Shown: piece after piece, positions 51,686 to 59,917 of the stretch
Position numbering within the stretch: the first letter of the stretch is position 1
Layout: every line of letters begins with the position of its first letter
Source of the DNA: Candidatus Abyssobacteria bacterium SURF_5
Lineage (GTDB): Bacteria; Abyssobacteria; SURF-5
DNA length: 64,000 nt
Reading direction: 5' to 3'
Assembly (NCBI GenBank): GCA_003598085.1
Contig: QZKU01000019.1
Span: 1 to 64,000 of the forward strand
Made by a program: the position numbers and the translations under genes
Notes under the pieces: generated by a model
Databases searched by the model: none
The model's input: only the letters and a program-made list of their open reading frames with translations
What the model was told of the DNA's origin: nothing

Positions 51686-52723
51686 ATGCAAAGACGAACC
51701 CAAAGAGAGTCTTTATTGAGGGAATCAGCATACCCGGGAAGAGCGACTCTGGCTTTATTGCTCTCATTCGGCGTCTTTCTCATTGGGGGATGCGCCTCCG
51801 AACATTTCCGGATGCTGACCAGGGTGGAGCAGCATTATCCCTCCGCTTCCCAATGCGGCGAGTGTCACATCGAGATCTACAAAGAGTGGACGGAGTCGCT
51901 CCATTCCAAGAGTTACTCCAGTGACAGCTTCCGTCTCGCGACGAATGATCATTCCTTTGAGGACTGTCTTGGTTGTCATACGCCCGTTTCCATTCATGCC
52001 GCGGGCGTACCAGCCGCAAGAAATGCCATCCGCGAAGAGGGCGTGACCTGTATTTCATGCCATTTCAATCAGGGAACACTTATCGGTCCCATCGAACCTA
52101 CGGCCACGGTCGTGCCGCACGAGGTCGGCGTCGAAAAAGAATTCTTCACGACCAGTTCGCTCTGCGGGACATGCCATCAGGGAACATATGAAGAGTGGCG
52201 CAACGCTGCAATCGAGAACAAGAAAAATTGTCAGGACTGTCACATGCCGAAGGTGAAGAGAAAGGTCACCCAGGCTGACAGCTTAACATCGAAGATCTTG
52301 GTGAGCATGGAGGAGGAGCACATGCTCAGGCGGCACACGTTCAGTTTCGAAAAAATGGAAGCGCCCGAAGAAGCCGTTTCTTTGGATGTCAGGTGGGAAT
52401 GCGAAGAGCAGGGGGGCTTCGCCGAAGTGAACGTGATCAATCTTCTTCCCCACTTCATCCCGACCGGCGATTTCGGCTTTCGGAAAGCGACATTGTCCTT
52501 AACAGTGAAGTCGGACGACGGGAAGACGCTGCTCGAGCAGGCGGTGGACATTTATAAGGAAACGCAGACTGCTCTGAGGCCTCTGGAGCGACGCGCATTC
52601 CGATTTTCACTACCTCTTGAGGCAAGCCGGCTGGAAATTGTATTGAAGAGAGAAGGTCAAGATGGAGCACATCGATTTATCATCGATCAGCACCTGTTCG
52701 TCAAGGGCGAGACGAACTGGTAA
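51686..52723 (+). CDS. Pentaheme cytochrome c lipoprotein
   Basis: A 345-residue exported cytochrome with five CXXCH heme sites (CGECH 57, CLGCH 94, CISCH 122, CGTCH 160, CQDCH 182) in a cytochrome c554-like N-terminal domain, and a beta-rich C-terminal domain of about 130 residues. A lipoprotein signal ends FLIGGC (Cys 36), so it should be anchored in a membrane facing the periplasm. It opens a nine-gene co-directional run. No strong Shine-Dalgarno is visible. The next gene overlaps its 3' end by about 60 bases. It probably exchanges electrons with the cytochrome b or the 16-heme protein that follow. Confidence 0.85.
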   Translation: MQRRTQRESLLRESAYPGRATLALLLSFGVFLIGGCASEHFRMLTRVEQHYPSASQCGECHIEIYKEWTESLHSKSYSSDSFRLATNDHSFEDCLGCHTPVSIHAAGVPAARNAIREEGVTCISCHFNQGTLIGPIEPTATVVPHEVGVEKEFFTTSSLCGTCHQGTYEEWRNAAIENKKNCQDCHMPKVKRKVTQADSLTSKILVSMEEEHMLRRHTFSFEKMEAPEEAVSLDVRWECEEQGGFAEVNVINLLPHFIPTGDFGFRKATLSLTVKSDDGKTLLEQAVDIYKETQTALRPLERRAFRFSLPLEASRLEIVLKREGQDGAHRFIIDQHLFVKGETNW

Positions 52724-53360
52724 AATTCGCCGTTTTTCTGCGACCGAACGCCTGTTGCACTGGTCGTTCGCCCTCCCGCAAATCGTCCTGATGGTGACAG
52801 GGGGGTTGCTGCTATTCTCCGCCTCACGCTCGGGTGAAAGCGCATCCAAATTGAACCTGACGACGCTCCACAGGATCGCGGCCGTATGTTATATCCTCGC
52901 GCCTTTCCTGGTCTTCATGAGTGGGGACGCGAAAATCCTCCTCAGAAACATCAAGCTGGCATTCAGTTGGGACCGCAACGATTTCAGGTGGTTCTATGGC
53001 TCGTTCATGAAACTCTTCATCCCTTCTACAACCATGCCCGCCGTTGCAAAATTTAACGCCGGACAGAAGCTCAACATGTTGATTGTAATGAGCATGGGCG
53101 TTGGTTTTGTTGTTTCGGGACTTATCATGTGGTTATCCGACGGCCTGTTGCTGGCGTGGTTCATCCATGCCTCGTTGTTCCCGTTTGCGGTTCTCACGGT
53201 ATTGGGTCACATGTACATGGCTGTTCTGCATCGATCCACGCGCCCCTCGTTTTGGGCAATCATTCATGGGGACGTCGACAGAGAATGGGCTGATCATCAT
53301 CATCCTCGATGGGCAGGAACAGTGGAAGAACCTTGCACAGATGAAGATCCTCAATCATAA
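52662..53360 (+). CDS. Diheme cytochrome b, formate-dehydrogenase gamma (FdnI)-like
   Basis: A 232-residue inner-membrane protein with four transmembrane helices of the FdnI/hydrogenase cytochrome b type. RRFSATERLLHWSFALPQIV, LHRIAAVCYI, the FdnI-specific KFNAGQKLNM, FIHASLF and LGHMYMAVLH supply the heme-binding His residues. Such subunits connect periplasmic electron carriers to the membrane quinone pool. The 5' end overlaps the pentaheme gene and the 3' end the 16-heme gene by 20 bases, so all three are co-translated. No catalytic formate dehydrogenase subunit is nearby; the multiheme proteins probably replace it. Confidence 0.85.
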   Translation: MEHIDLSSISTCSSRARRTGKIRRFSATERLLHWSFALPQIVLMVTGGLLLFSASRSGESASKLNLTTLHRIAAVCYILAPFLVFMSGDAKILLRNIKLAFSWDRNDFRWFYGSFMKLFIPSTTMPAVAKFNAGQKLNMLIVMSMGVGFVVSGLIMWLSDGLLLAWFIHASLFPFAVLTVLGHMYMAVLHRSTRPSFWAIIHGDVDREWADHHHPRWAGTVEEPCTDEDPQS

Positions 53361-54966
53361 AAATCTCGCCGCTGTGGCGCGTGCAATCATGCTGGTTGTT
53401 CCGCTTGTCCTCGGGACGGAGGCAAAGGCGGATTTGCCTTCCTTCGCCAGGTTTCTCTCTCCCGGACAGCTCACAAAATCCCACGCTCATGAAAAGAAGT
53501 TAACGGATTGTTACGCGTGCCATACGCTCACCCGCGGAATAGACGACTCTCGGTGCCTGGATTGCCACAAGGACGTCAAGGAGAGGCTTTCGAGAAGGGA
53601 CGGCTATCACGGCAAACTCCAGGGAAGCTGCACAGAATGCCATACCGATCACAAAGGGTTGGAGTCGGATATCATCAATGACTTTGACCCACAAGCTTTC
53701 AACCACAGGCTGTCGAATTATCCTTTAACAGGCAAACACGCCGAAATCCATTGTGATAAATGTCACGCCAAACAGCACCCGCACGACGAACCGCACATTC
53801 ATTATATCGGACTCAAAGCAACCAAATGCACGAGCTGTCATAAGAATCCACACCCGCAAGCGATTAGTATCGATTGTGAAAAATGTCATTCAACCGACGG
53901 CTGGTCCGGGCCGGCGCTGAAGTACACACACAGCCGCGATTCCCAATATAAATTACTGGGAAAACATCAGGAGGCATCATGCGAAAAATGCCATCGTGGT
54001 CCCGAGCCGGCAACTCAATTCATTGTTCCGAACACCGCTTGTGTGGATTGTCACGCGGACAAACATAACGACCAGCTCTCAAAAAGCTGCGAAAAATGTC
54101 ACGACGAAACGGGGTGGACCGGCAGAAGCACGAATTACTCCCATGCACTCGACTCCAATTATAAGCTGGTGGGAAAACATCAGGAATTGAGTTGCGACAA
54201 GTGCCACAAACCCGGCGAACCAATCGCAAAACTTGCGGCCGCTAAATTCAAGGATATTGGGACCGATTGTATTAACTGTCATACGGACGAGCACCAGGGA
54301 CAACTGTCAACACAATGCCGGAACTGTCACGGCGAATTCGGATGGAAGGGCGCTTTCCTCACATTCAACCATGACGAGCAATCAAATTTCAAGTTGGACG
54401 CCATCCACAACTCCGTTGGCTGCGCGGATTGTCATGAACACGAGACATACAAGCCTCTCAAAGCCGCTTGTGTCGATTGCCACGCCGAGTATGCGGAAAT
54501 AATGGCCGGCTCCTCCGGCATGACTGCCGGCAAGGCCCTGCCGGACCCACATTGGAAACGCATTCGCTGTGACCAGTGTCATGACAGTCGCGAAGAAGGA
54601 CAGCGAATCGTCAGCTATCAGGATAGGTGCGTCCAATGTCACAACCCTCGATATGGGCTTTTACTGCTCGACTGGATGAAGGCTTGGTTTGATAGCCGGG
54701 TTGAGACACACGCGCTTTTTCAACAAATCCAGGAACAAGGATTAACAATGCCCGCAGAGTTTCAACAATTTCCCGAGAGGATCAAGCAAGTGGAAAAAAT
54801 TGGGGCTCACAATTTCCTGTTGGCGCCGCTCGAATGGAAAGCTTTAAAAGACGACCTTGAGCGTGAAGCCTCAAAAAGCCTGACGAGTAAAGCGAACAAC
54901 AGTGACGCCCGGCAGTTGCTGGAAACGGCGTCAGAGAATTCAGCGGCGGAAGGATCGAAAAAATGA
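53341..54966 (+). CDS. 16-heme cytochrome c (cytochrome c3 family-type repeats)
   Basis: A 541-residue periplasmic cytochrome with sixteen CXXCH motifs (including CYACH, CLDCH, CTECH, three CEKCH, two CDKCH and two CVDCH). The middle is built of repeated units with the pattern GKHxxxxCxxCH, HxxQLxxxCxxCH and GWxxxxxxxxH. The preferred start at 53341 gives a clean signal peptide (AIMLVVPLVLGTEAKA); the longer frame overlaps the cytochrome b gene. Length and heme number place it among multiheme conduits for long-range electron transfer. Its last 110 residues are heme-free and helical. It overlaps the next gene by ATGA. Confidence 0.88.
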   Translation: MKILNHKNLAAVARAIMLVVPLVLGTEAKADLPSFARFLSPGQLTKSHAHEKKLTDCYACHTLTRGIDDSRCLDCHKDVKERLSRRDGYHGKLQGSCTECHTDHKGLESDIINDFDPQAFNHRLSNYPLTGKHAEIHCDKCHAKQHPHDEPHIHYIGLKATKCTSCHKNPHPQAISIDCEKCHSTDGWSGPALKYTHSRDSQYKLLGKHQEASCEKCHRGPEPATQFIVPNTACVDCHADKHNDQLSKSCEKCHDETGWTGRSTNYSHALDSNYKLVGKHQELSCDKCHKPGEPIAKLAAAKFKDIGTDCINCHTDEHQGQLSTQCRNCHGEFGWKGAFLTFNHDEQSNFKLDAIHNSVGCADCHEHETYKPLKAACVDCHAEYAEIMAGSSGMTAGKALPDPHWKRIRCDQCHDSREEGQRIVSYQDRCVQCHNPRYGLLLLDWMKAWFDSRVETHALFQQIQEQGLTMPAEFQQFPERIKQVEKIGAHNFLLAPLEWKALKDDLEREASKSLTSKANNSDARQLLETASENSAAEGSKK

Positions 54967-56102
54967 GAGGAATGTCCATGCTCCAAAGGACCTCAGACAA
55001 AGTTGTGGGAAACATCTTGGATGGCATGCAGACTCATCTGAGAAATATACTCTCGCTGCATTTTCATCCCGAACATGGGAGCCCGTACTGGCTCAGACGA
55101 CAGACAGAACTCGGGATTGATGTTGCAAGTGAAGTGAAAGAAGTGGACGATCTTTGGAAGCTGGGGTTGATGGATGACGAGTCACTGCGAGGCCTGTCAG
55201 TGGAAGAGTTTGTTCCTCGGGCATTACTAAAGGAAAAGCAAACGTTTGTTCTTGGTGACAGCGCAGGCTCAACCGGCGCGCCTAAGCTTACCGCCTACTC
55301 AGAAGAGGAGTTCAGCGGCGCGTTTATAGAGCCTTTTTCCCGTGCCGCGAATGCGATGCGATTTCCACGCGAGGAAAACTGGCTGTATATAGGTCCTTCC
55401 GGCCCACACATAATCGGAAAGGCCGCGCGCGCCTGCGCCAATCGACTGAAAAGCATGGACCCATTTTCGGTGGATTTCGATGCGCGATGGGCTAAGAAAA
55501 TGAAATCCGGCTCAATGGGGAGTCGGAGATACCTTGAGCACGTAATCGAGCAGGCTCTGGGAATCCTGGACAGCCAGGACGTTGGAGTGCTTTTTACAAC
55601 ACCTTCCGTCTTGGCGGCTCTGAGCGAGGGGATGACCAAATCTCAGCGCCTGAAAATCAGAGGCGTGCATTATGGAGGAGTCGCTCTGACCCATGAGAGG
55701 TACGATGCTTTTCGGCAAGACATGTTCCCCAACGCGGTTCATATTTCAGGCTACGGCAATACCCTGTTTGGAATGTGTCCGGAACTGTTTCCCGTCGAGC
55801 CTCGGCCAATCGACTACTATCCACACGGCAATCGACTTGTCATTCGCCTGATCCCCCTGTGCGAGGGAGCCATCCCTGACGAGCGAGTGCTCCAAACAAG
55901 GGTCGCCTACGGCGAGCGAGGAAGGATCATGTTTCACCGACTGGATTCCAGCGGACTGATCGTCAACATGTGCGAACGCGATAGCGCCGAGCGCATCCCG
56001 CCCCCTGAGAGAGTTGAACATCTGGGTTTTGTGCAAGACGGGTTCCGTTGCCCGGAGCCGTTGCCGGTCATGAGGAATCGGTTGAAGACCGGACTGTATT
56101 GA
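54963..56102 (+). CDS. PaaK/LuxE-like adenylate-forming enzyme
   Basis: A 379-residue AMP-binding protein. SAGSTGAPK is the nucleotide-phosphate loop of the superfamily; HISGYGNTLFGMCPE and YGERGRIMFHRLDSSGLIVNMCERD resemble the later motifs. Full PaaK-type CoA ligases are about 430 residues with a C-terminal cap; this protein ends soon after the hinge, like LuxE acyl-protein synthetases (about 370). It may therefore activate an acyl or aryl acid to an adenylate and pass it to a protein or small acceptor rather than CoA. GGAAGGAT precedes the overlapping ATG. Confidence 0.65.
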   Translation: MRGMSMLQRTSDKVVGNILDGMQTHLRNILSLHFHPEHGSPYWLRRQTELGIDVASEVKEVDDLWKLGLMDDESLRGLSVEEFVPRALLKEKQTFVLGDSAGSTGAPKLTAYSEEEFSGAFIEPFSRAANAMRFPREENWLYIGPSGPHIIGKAARACANRLKSMDPFSVDFDARWAKKMKSGSMGSRRYLEHVIEQALGILDSQDVGVLFTTPSVLAALSEGMTKSQRLKIRGVHYGGVALTHERYDAFRQDMFPNAVHISGYGNTLFGMCPELFPVEPRPIDYYPHGNRLVIRLIPLCEGAIPDERVLQTRVAYGERGRIMFHRLDSSGLIVNMCERDSAERIPPPERVEHLGFVQDGFRCPEPLPVMRNRLKTGLY

Positions 56103-56136
56103 GGGATATTTGCGGTAAGGAAAGCAGGTGCTCTTG

Positions 56137-58170
56137 ATGAATCGAAGAATGACAAAGCCGGAACTGCTTGCTCCTGCAGGTACGTTGCAGACCTTGAAAG
56201 AGGTAACAAGCGCGGGGGCGGACGCCGTGTATTGCGGCGGCAAGAATTTCAACATGCGTCTTCACCGCTCTGACTTCAACCTCTCAGCAGAGGAACTGGC
56301 TGAAGCAGTCAAGTGGTGTCACGAGCGCGACAAACGGATATATGTAACCGTCAACAGTCTTCTCGGGGACGAGGAACTGAGCCGGCTTTCCCGCTACCTC
56401 GAATTTCTTGAAAGCATCGGCGTCGACGCAATCATTTTGCAGGACCTCGGGGTTCTCCATCTGTCCCGCGAATTAGGTTTGAAGCTCGAAAAGCATGCCA
56501 GCACGATGATGAACGTGCATAGCAGCGCCATGGCGACTTCCCTGGGCGAATTGGGGATTACGCGCATCATCACGTCGCGGGATATCACGCTTGCTCAAGT
56601 GCAGTCGATGTGGCGGGAAACCGGCCTCGAATTCGAATACTTTATCCATGGCGATATGTGCACGTCTCAGAGCGGGCAGTGTTTCACCAGCGGCATCCTC
56701 TTCGGAGAAAGCAGCAACAGGGGGCGGTGCCTCAAGCCTTGTCGCTGGCCATATGACCTTGTCGACGCGCAGAACGGCGACTCTGTCAAAAACGGCCGCC
56801 CGGGACCATATCTGCTCGCTCGAAACGACATGTGCATGTTTCAAAATATACCGGAGATGGTGAATGCCGGAATATGCTCATTCAAAATCGAGGGCAGGAT
56901 GCGTCCGTCTGAATTTCTGAAACCGATTGTGCAAGCCTATCGCGAGGAGATTGACAGGTATTGGGAAGCTCCCTGTTCATACCGCAAGAACGGAGACGCG
57001 TACAGCGACCTTCAAAACAACCGGGTCCGCGATTTTTCGTCCTGTTATGCATTTGGCAATCCCGGATCGTCTTCCATCGGATTTTCCGGCAAGCGGGAGC
57101 CGCGCCTCTTCAGCCATGCTCCCGGGATTCGGTTCCAGAACGCAAAGGGAATGGCCGACCTTGCAGCATCGGCTTCCCGCAATAGTGATCAACAGCACGC
57201 CTGCAATCCGGTTCCTCGCCTGGCAGTGCGGGCAGGCTCTCCCGAGGCTGCGTATGGCGCGCTGGAAGCGGGTGCGGACCTCGTTTATGTCGCAGGAGAA
57301 GTCTTCTTCGAGGAGGGAACGCGATGGACCGGCGGCTCGATCGCGGAATTCGCCTCGTTCGCCCGGGCATCGGGAAGGAACGCCGGAATCGCCACGCCGA
57401 GAATCAGCACGGAGCGAGAATTGTGGGAACTCGAGCGCCTGTTCCAGGGTCTACCAATTGATCTAATCGATTCCGTCCTGGCCACAAACCTGGGAGCGCT
57501 TCGGCTCGCCAATACATATTTTCCGGGGCAGGTTGTCGCCGATTTCAATTTTTCGATTCTTAATATCGGAAGCATCAAGCTCATGAGGAGCTTGAACGTA
57601 CAACGGTTCACTCCTGCGGCGGAAGCCTCCCTCGAGGAAGCTCTGTCTCTCAGTCGGCAGCGCATTCTGCCCGAAGAGCTTGTTGTTCACGGACCGGTAT
57701 TGGGAGCCGTTCTGGAGCATTGCCTGGCTGCTGCGAACATCGATTATGTTCCCCCAAACGGCAATTGCCCCATGCCCTGTCGCAGTAGACAGCAGTATGC
57801 GTTGAAAGACGAGCAGGGACAGATATATCCACTGATGATCGACCAGTATTGCCGAAATCACCTGCTGCTTCCTTTTGATATCTGTCTGCTTCCCCTCTTG
57901 AGGAGTGTTCTAAAGGCAGGAGTTCATGTTCTTAGAATTGAGGGGCAATATTACGAGGCGGGGCATCTCAAGAGCATCGTTGAACTGTATCGACGGGAAG
58001 TAGACCGGATTGCCGGAAGCAACGACTGTCCTTCGCTCCGCGAGAACGATTACGAAAAGTTGATCCGGATCAGCCCGCGACCGTTCAGCATGGGGGCTTA
58101 TATGCACGGAGTGTTGGGGAGTCTTGGCCACTTGATGAAGGAGGAAATATCGTGCACAGAGATACGATAG
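56137..58170 (+). CDS. Double-module U32 protein (RlhA/UbiU-UbiV-like)
   Basis: A 677-residue U32-family protein. Module 1 (residues 1-280) begins KPELLAPAGTLQTLKEVTSAGADAVYCGG and carries cysteines at 175, 182, 198, 202 and 233 within HGDMCTSQSGQCFTSG, NRGRCLKPCRWPY and ARNDMC. Module 2 (about 365-630) restarts with a second barrel-like repeat (AGSPEAAYGALEAGADLVYV) and cysteines at 529, 544, 548 and 572. U32 proteins once thought to be peptidases include RlhA (rRNA hydroxylation) and UbiU/UbiV (oxygen-independent quinone hydroxylation), which hold 4Fe-4S clusters on such cysteines. The usual DUF3656 insert seems reduced. GTG at 56128 is the alternative start. An SCP2 gene lies two genes on. 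Confidence 0.85.
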   Translation: MNRRMTKPELLAPAGTLQTLKEVTSAGADAVYCGGKNFNMRLHRSDFNLSAEELAEAVKWCHERDKRIYVTVNSLLGDEELSRLSRYLEFLESIGVDAIILQDLGVLHLSRELGLKLEKHASTMMNVHSSAMATSLGELGITRIITSRDITLAQVQSMWRETGLEFEYFIHGDMCTSQSGQCFTSGILFGESSNRGRCLKPCRWPYDLVDAQNGDSVKNGRPGPYLLARNDMCMFQNIPEMVNAGICSFKIEGRMRPSEFLKPIVQAYREEIDRYWEAPCSYRKNGDAYSDLQNNRVRDFSSCYAFGNPGSSSIGFSGKREPRLFSHAPGIRFQNAKGMADLAASASRNSDQQHACNPVPRLAVRAGSPEAAYGALEAGADLVYVAGEVFFEEGTRWTGGSIAEFASFARASGRNAGIATPRISTERELWELERLFQGLPIDLIDSVLATNLGALRLANTYFPGQVVADFNFSILNIGSIKLMRSLNVQRFTPAAEASLEEALSLSRQRILPEELVVHGPVLGAVLEHCLAAANIDYVPPNGNCPMPCRSRQQYALKDEQGQIYPLMIDQYCRNHLLLPFDICLLPLLRSVLKAGVHVLRIEGQYYEAGHLKSIVELYRREVDRIAGSNDCPSLRENDYEKLIRISPRPFSMGAYMHGVLGSLGHLMKEEISCTEIR

Positions 58171-59459
58171 TCGCCGGTATCGGTCCGAGTGAAATAGTTC
58201 GAAAGAAGAAAGAGTATCTCATCCCCTGCGTCTATCATTTCTACAAGGAGCCAATGCAACTTGTCCGGGGCAAGGGTCAGTACCTGTTCGACCACACGGG
58301 AAAGCAGTATCTCGACTGCTATTCGGGTGTGTCAGTCGTCAACGCCGGCCACTGCCATCCCTATATTGTGGACCGCATCTGCGAACAGGTGAGGACGCTG
58401 CAGCACACCACAACGATCTATCTTACGCAGCCGATCGTAGACCTCGCGGAACGGCTGGCTGCGATCATGCCGGGTGACATCAAGAAGAGTTTCTTTTGCG
58501 CAAGCGGCTCGGAAGCCAATGAAGGCGCCGCGTTGTTGGCGCAGATTTATACCGGTCGGAGCGAAATGCTGGCGTTGCGCCACGGCCTCCACGGGCGGAC
58601 GAAGCTCACGATGAGCCTCACCGGCCTGTCATTCTGGCGTACGGATCCTGCGCCGGTAGGCGGCATTACTCATGTGGCCGGCCCGTACTGTTATCGCTGT
58701 CCGCTGGGTCTTTCGGTTGAATCATGCGAGATCGAGTGTGCGCTGGAGGTCAAGGCGGCCATAACGACGAGCACTTCCGGCCGCGTGGCGGCATTCTTTG
58801 CTGAGCCTATTCAAGGCAACGGCGGCATAATCACTCCTCCGCCGGGTTATTTCGAGCGAGTGAGGGAAATACTCGATCATTATGAAATCCTTTTTGTTTC
58901 CGACGAGGTGCAAACCGGTTATGGTCGAACGGGTAAGATGTTCGGCTGCCAGCATTACGATATCATGCCCGACATCGTCACCTCCGCGAAGGCGTTGGCT
59001 AATGGAACCCCCATCGGCGCGTTTTCGACGACCGATTCCATAGCGGCTTGCTTTACACGTCCCAGCGCATCAACCCTTGGCGGAAATCCCGTCTCCAGCA
59101 CTGCAGCCCTCGCCACGCTGGACGTAATTGAGGACGAAGGATTGGTATCAAGAGCGGAATTTCTGGGAGGGGTACTGAAACAAAGGTTCCTGGAACTGCA
59201 GGACCGGCACCGCTTGATAGGCGATGTCCGAGGCAAGGGATTAATGCTCGGGATCGAGCTTGTTGGGGAGGAAAAGGCTCCGGCCGCTGAAGATACCGAT
59301 CATATTCTGGAATTACTGAAAAACGCCGGTGTGCTTGCCGGCAAAACAGGCGCCGCAAGAAACGTGCTCACTTTCCAACCTCCGCTCGTGATCGAGGAAG
59401 AAGACATCGATCGGTTGACTGAGGCACTGGAAAGCGTCTTCTCGTTTGTGGAACCTTGA
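58152..59459 (+). CDS. Class III PLP aminotransferase (AGXT2/omega-aminotransferase-like)
   Basis: A 435-residue class III aminotransferase. FFCASGSEANEGAALLAQ and LRHGLHGRTKLTMSL hold the cofactor, VSDEVQTGYGRTGK the pyridine Asp, and TSAKALANGTPIGAF the Schiff-base Lys. It has an additional cysteine-containing stretch CYRCPLGLSVESCEIEC (about residues 177-197), found in the alanine-glyoxylate (AGXT2-like) branch. Substrates in the family are omega-amino acids, amines and glyoxylate. Start GTG with AAGGAGG upstream overlaps the U32 stop by 19 bases. Its link to the neighbouring lipid genes is inferred from the operon. Confidence 0.88.
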   Translation: MHRDTIVAGIGPSEIVRKKKEYLIPCVYHFYKEPMQLVRGKGQYLFDHTGKQYLDCYSGVSVVNAGHCHPYIVDRICEQVRTLQHTTTIYLTQPIVDLAERLAAIMPGDIKKSFFCASGSEANEGAALLAQIYTGRSEMLALRHGLHGRTKLTMSLTGLSFWRTDPAPVGGITHVAGPYCYRCPLGLSVESCEIECALEVKAAITTSTSGRVAAFFAEPIQGNGGIITPPPGYFERVREILDHYEILFVSDEVQTGYGRTGKMFGCQHYDIMPDIVTSAKALANGTPIGAFSTTDSIAACFTRPSASTLGGNPVSSTAALATLDVIEDEGLVSRAEFLGGVLKQRFLELQDRHRLIGDVRGKGLMLGIELVGEEKAPAAEDTDHILELLKNAGVLAGKTGAARNVLTFQPPLVIEEEDIDRLTEALESVFSFVEP

Positions 59460-59473
59460 AAGGAGAGATCGAA

Positions 59474-59902
59474 ATGGATTCTGTACACGAAAGGACTTCA
59501 TCCGACACAATCTCAGCCGGGCTGCCCGATACGGTTACCGACAGCCGCGAATACTTCAATGAATTCCTGCCGCAATTGATCCGGCAAAAGGAGGACATCA
59601 CGATCGGCAATACGAACTTTACATGCATGTTCCGCATCGAGGGAGAGAAGGGAGGCAACTGGCTCTTCGAAATCAAGAAAGGCAAGATCAAGCCCCCGGT
59701 TCCCTGCGGCGAAGTCGAAGCGCCCTGTGTCATCACGATGGACAACGCCACGCTGATGCAGATCATAACCGCAAAGGTGCAGCCCGCTCATGCATTCTTC
59801 CGGGGGCACGTCAAGGTCAAGGGCGGAATGCAAATGCTGATAAAGTTGTCCACTCTCCTTCCGATTTATTTTCGCAAACATACTTTACGGCCCAAAAGGT
59901 AG
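59474..59902 (+). CDS. SCP2 sterol-carrier-domain protein
   Basis: A 142-residue soluble SCP2 protein: NFTCMFRIEGEKGGNWLFEI, GEVEAPCVITMDNATLMQII and FFRGHVKVKGGMQMLIKL are typical of the fold, which encloses a lipid pocket. The ATG at 59474 has AAGGAGA seven bases before. It lies 14 bases after the aminotransferase and 15 before an RND exporter. With U32 proteins nearby the comparison is UbiT, the SCP2 protein of the UbiU/UbiV system; the C-terminal hydrophobic patch (STLLPIYF) could contact the membrane. Third SCP2 gene in the window. Confidence 0.82.
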   Translation: MDSVHERTSSDTISAGLPDTVTDSREYFNEFLPQLIRQKEDITIGNTNFTCMFRIEGEKGGNWLFEIKKGKIKPPVPCGEVEAPCVITMDNATLMQIITAKVQPAHAFFRGHVKVKGGMQMLIKLSTLLPIYFRKHTLRPKR

Positions 59903-59917
59903 GAACGGTCTCCGCTC

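Noticed and set aside
51416-51703. N-terminal extension of the iron alcohol dehydrogenase
   Set aside because: Ninety-six extra residues without family similarity; AAGGAGGA stands directly before the ATG at 51415.
44943-59902. Interpretation of the SCP2 genes as a sterol or hopanoid synthesis locus
   Set aside because: No squalene or hopene cyclase, squalene synthase or radical SAM Hpn proteins are present in the window; SCP2 alone does not define a sterol pathway.
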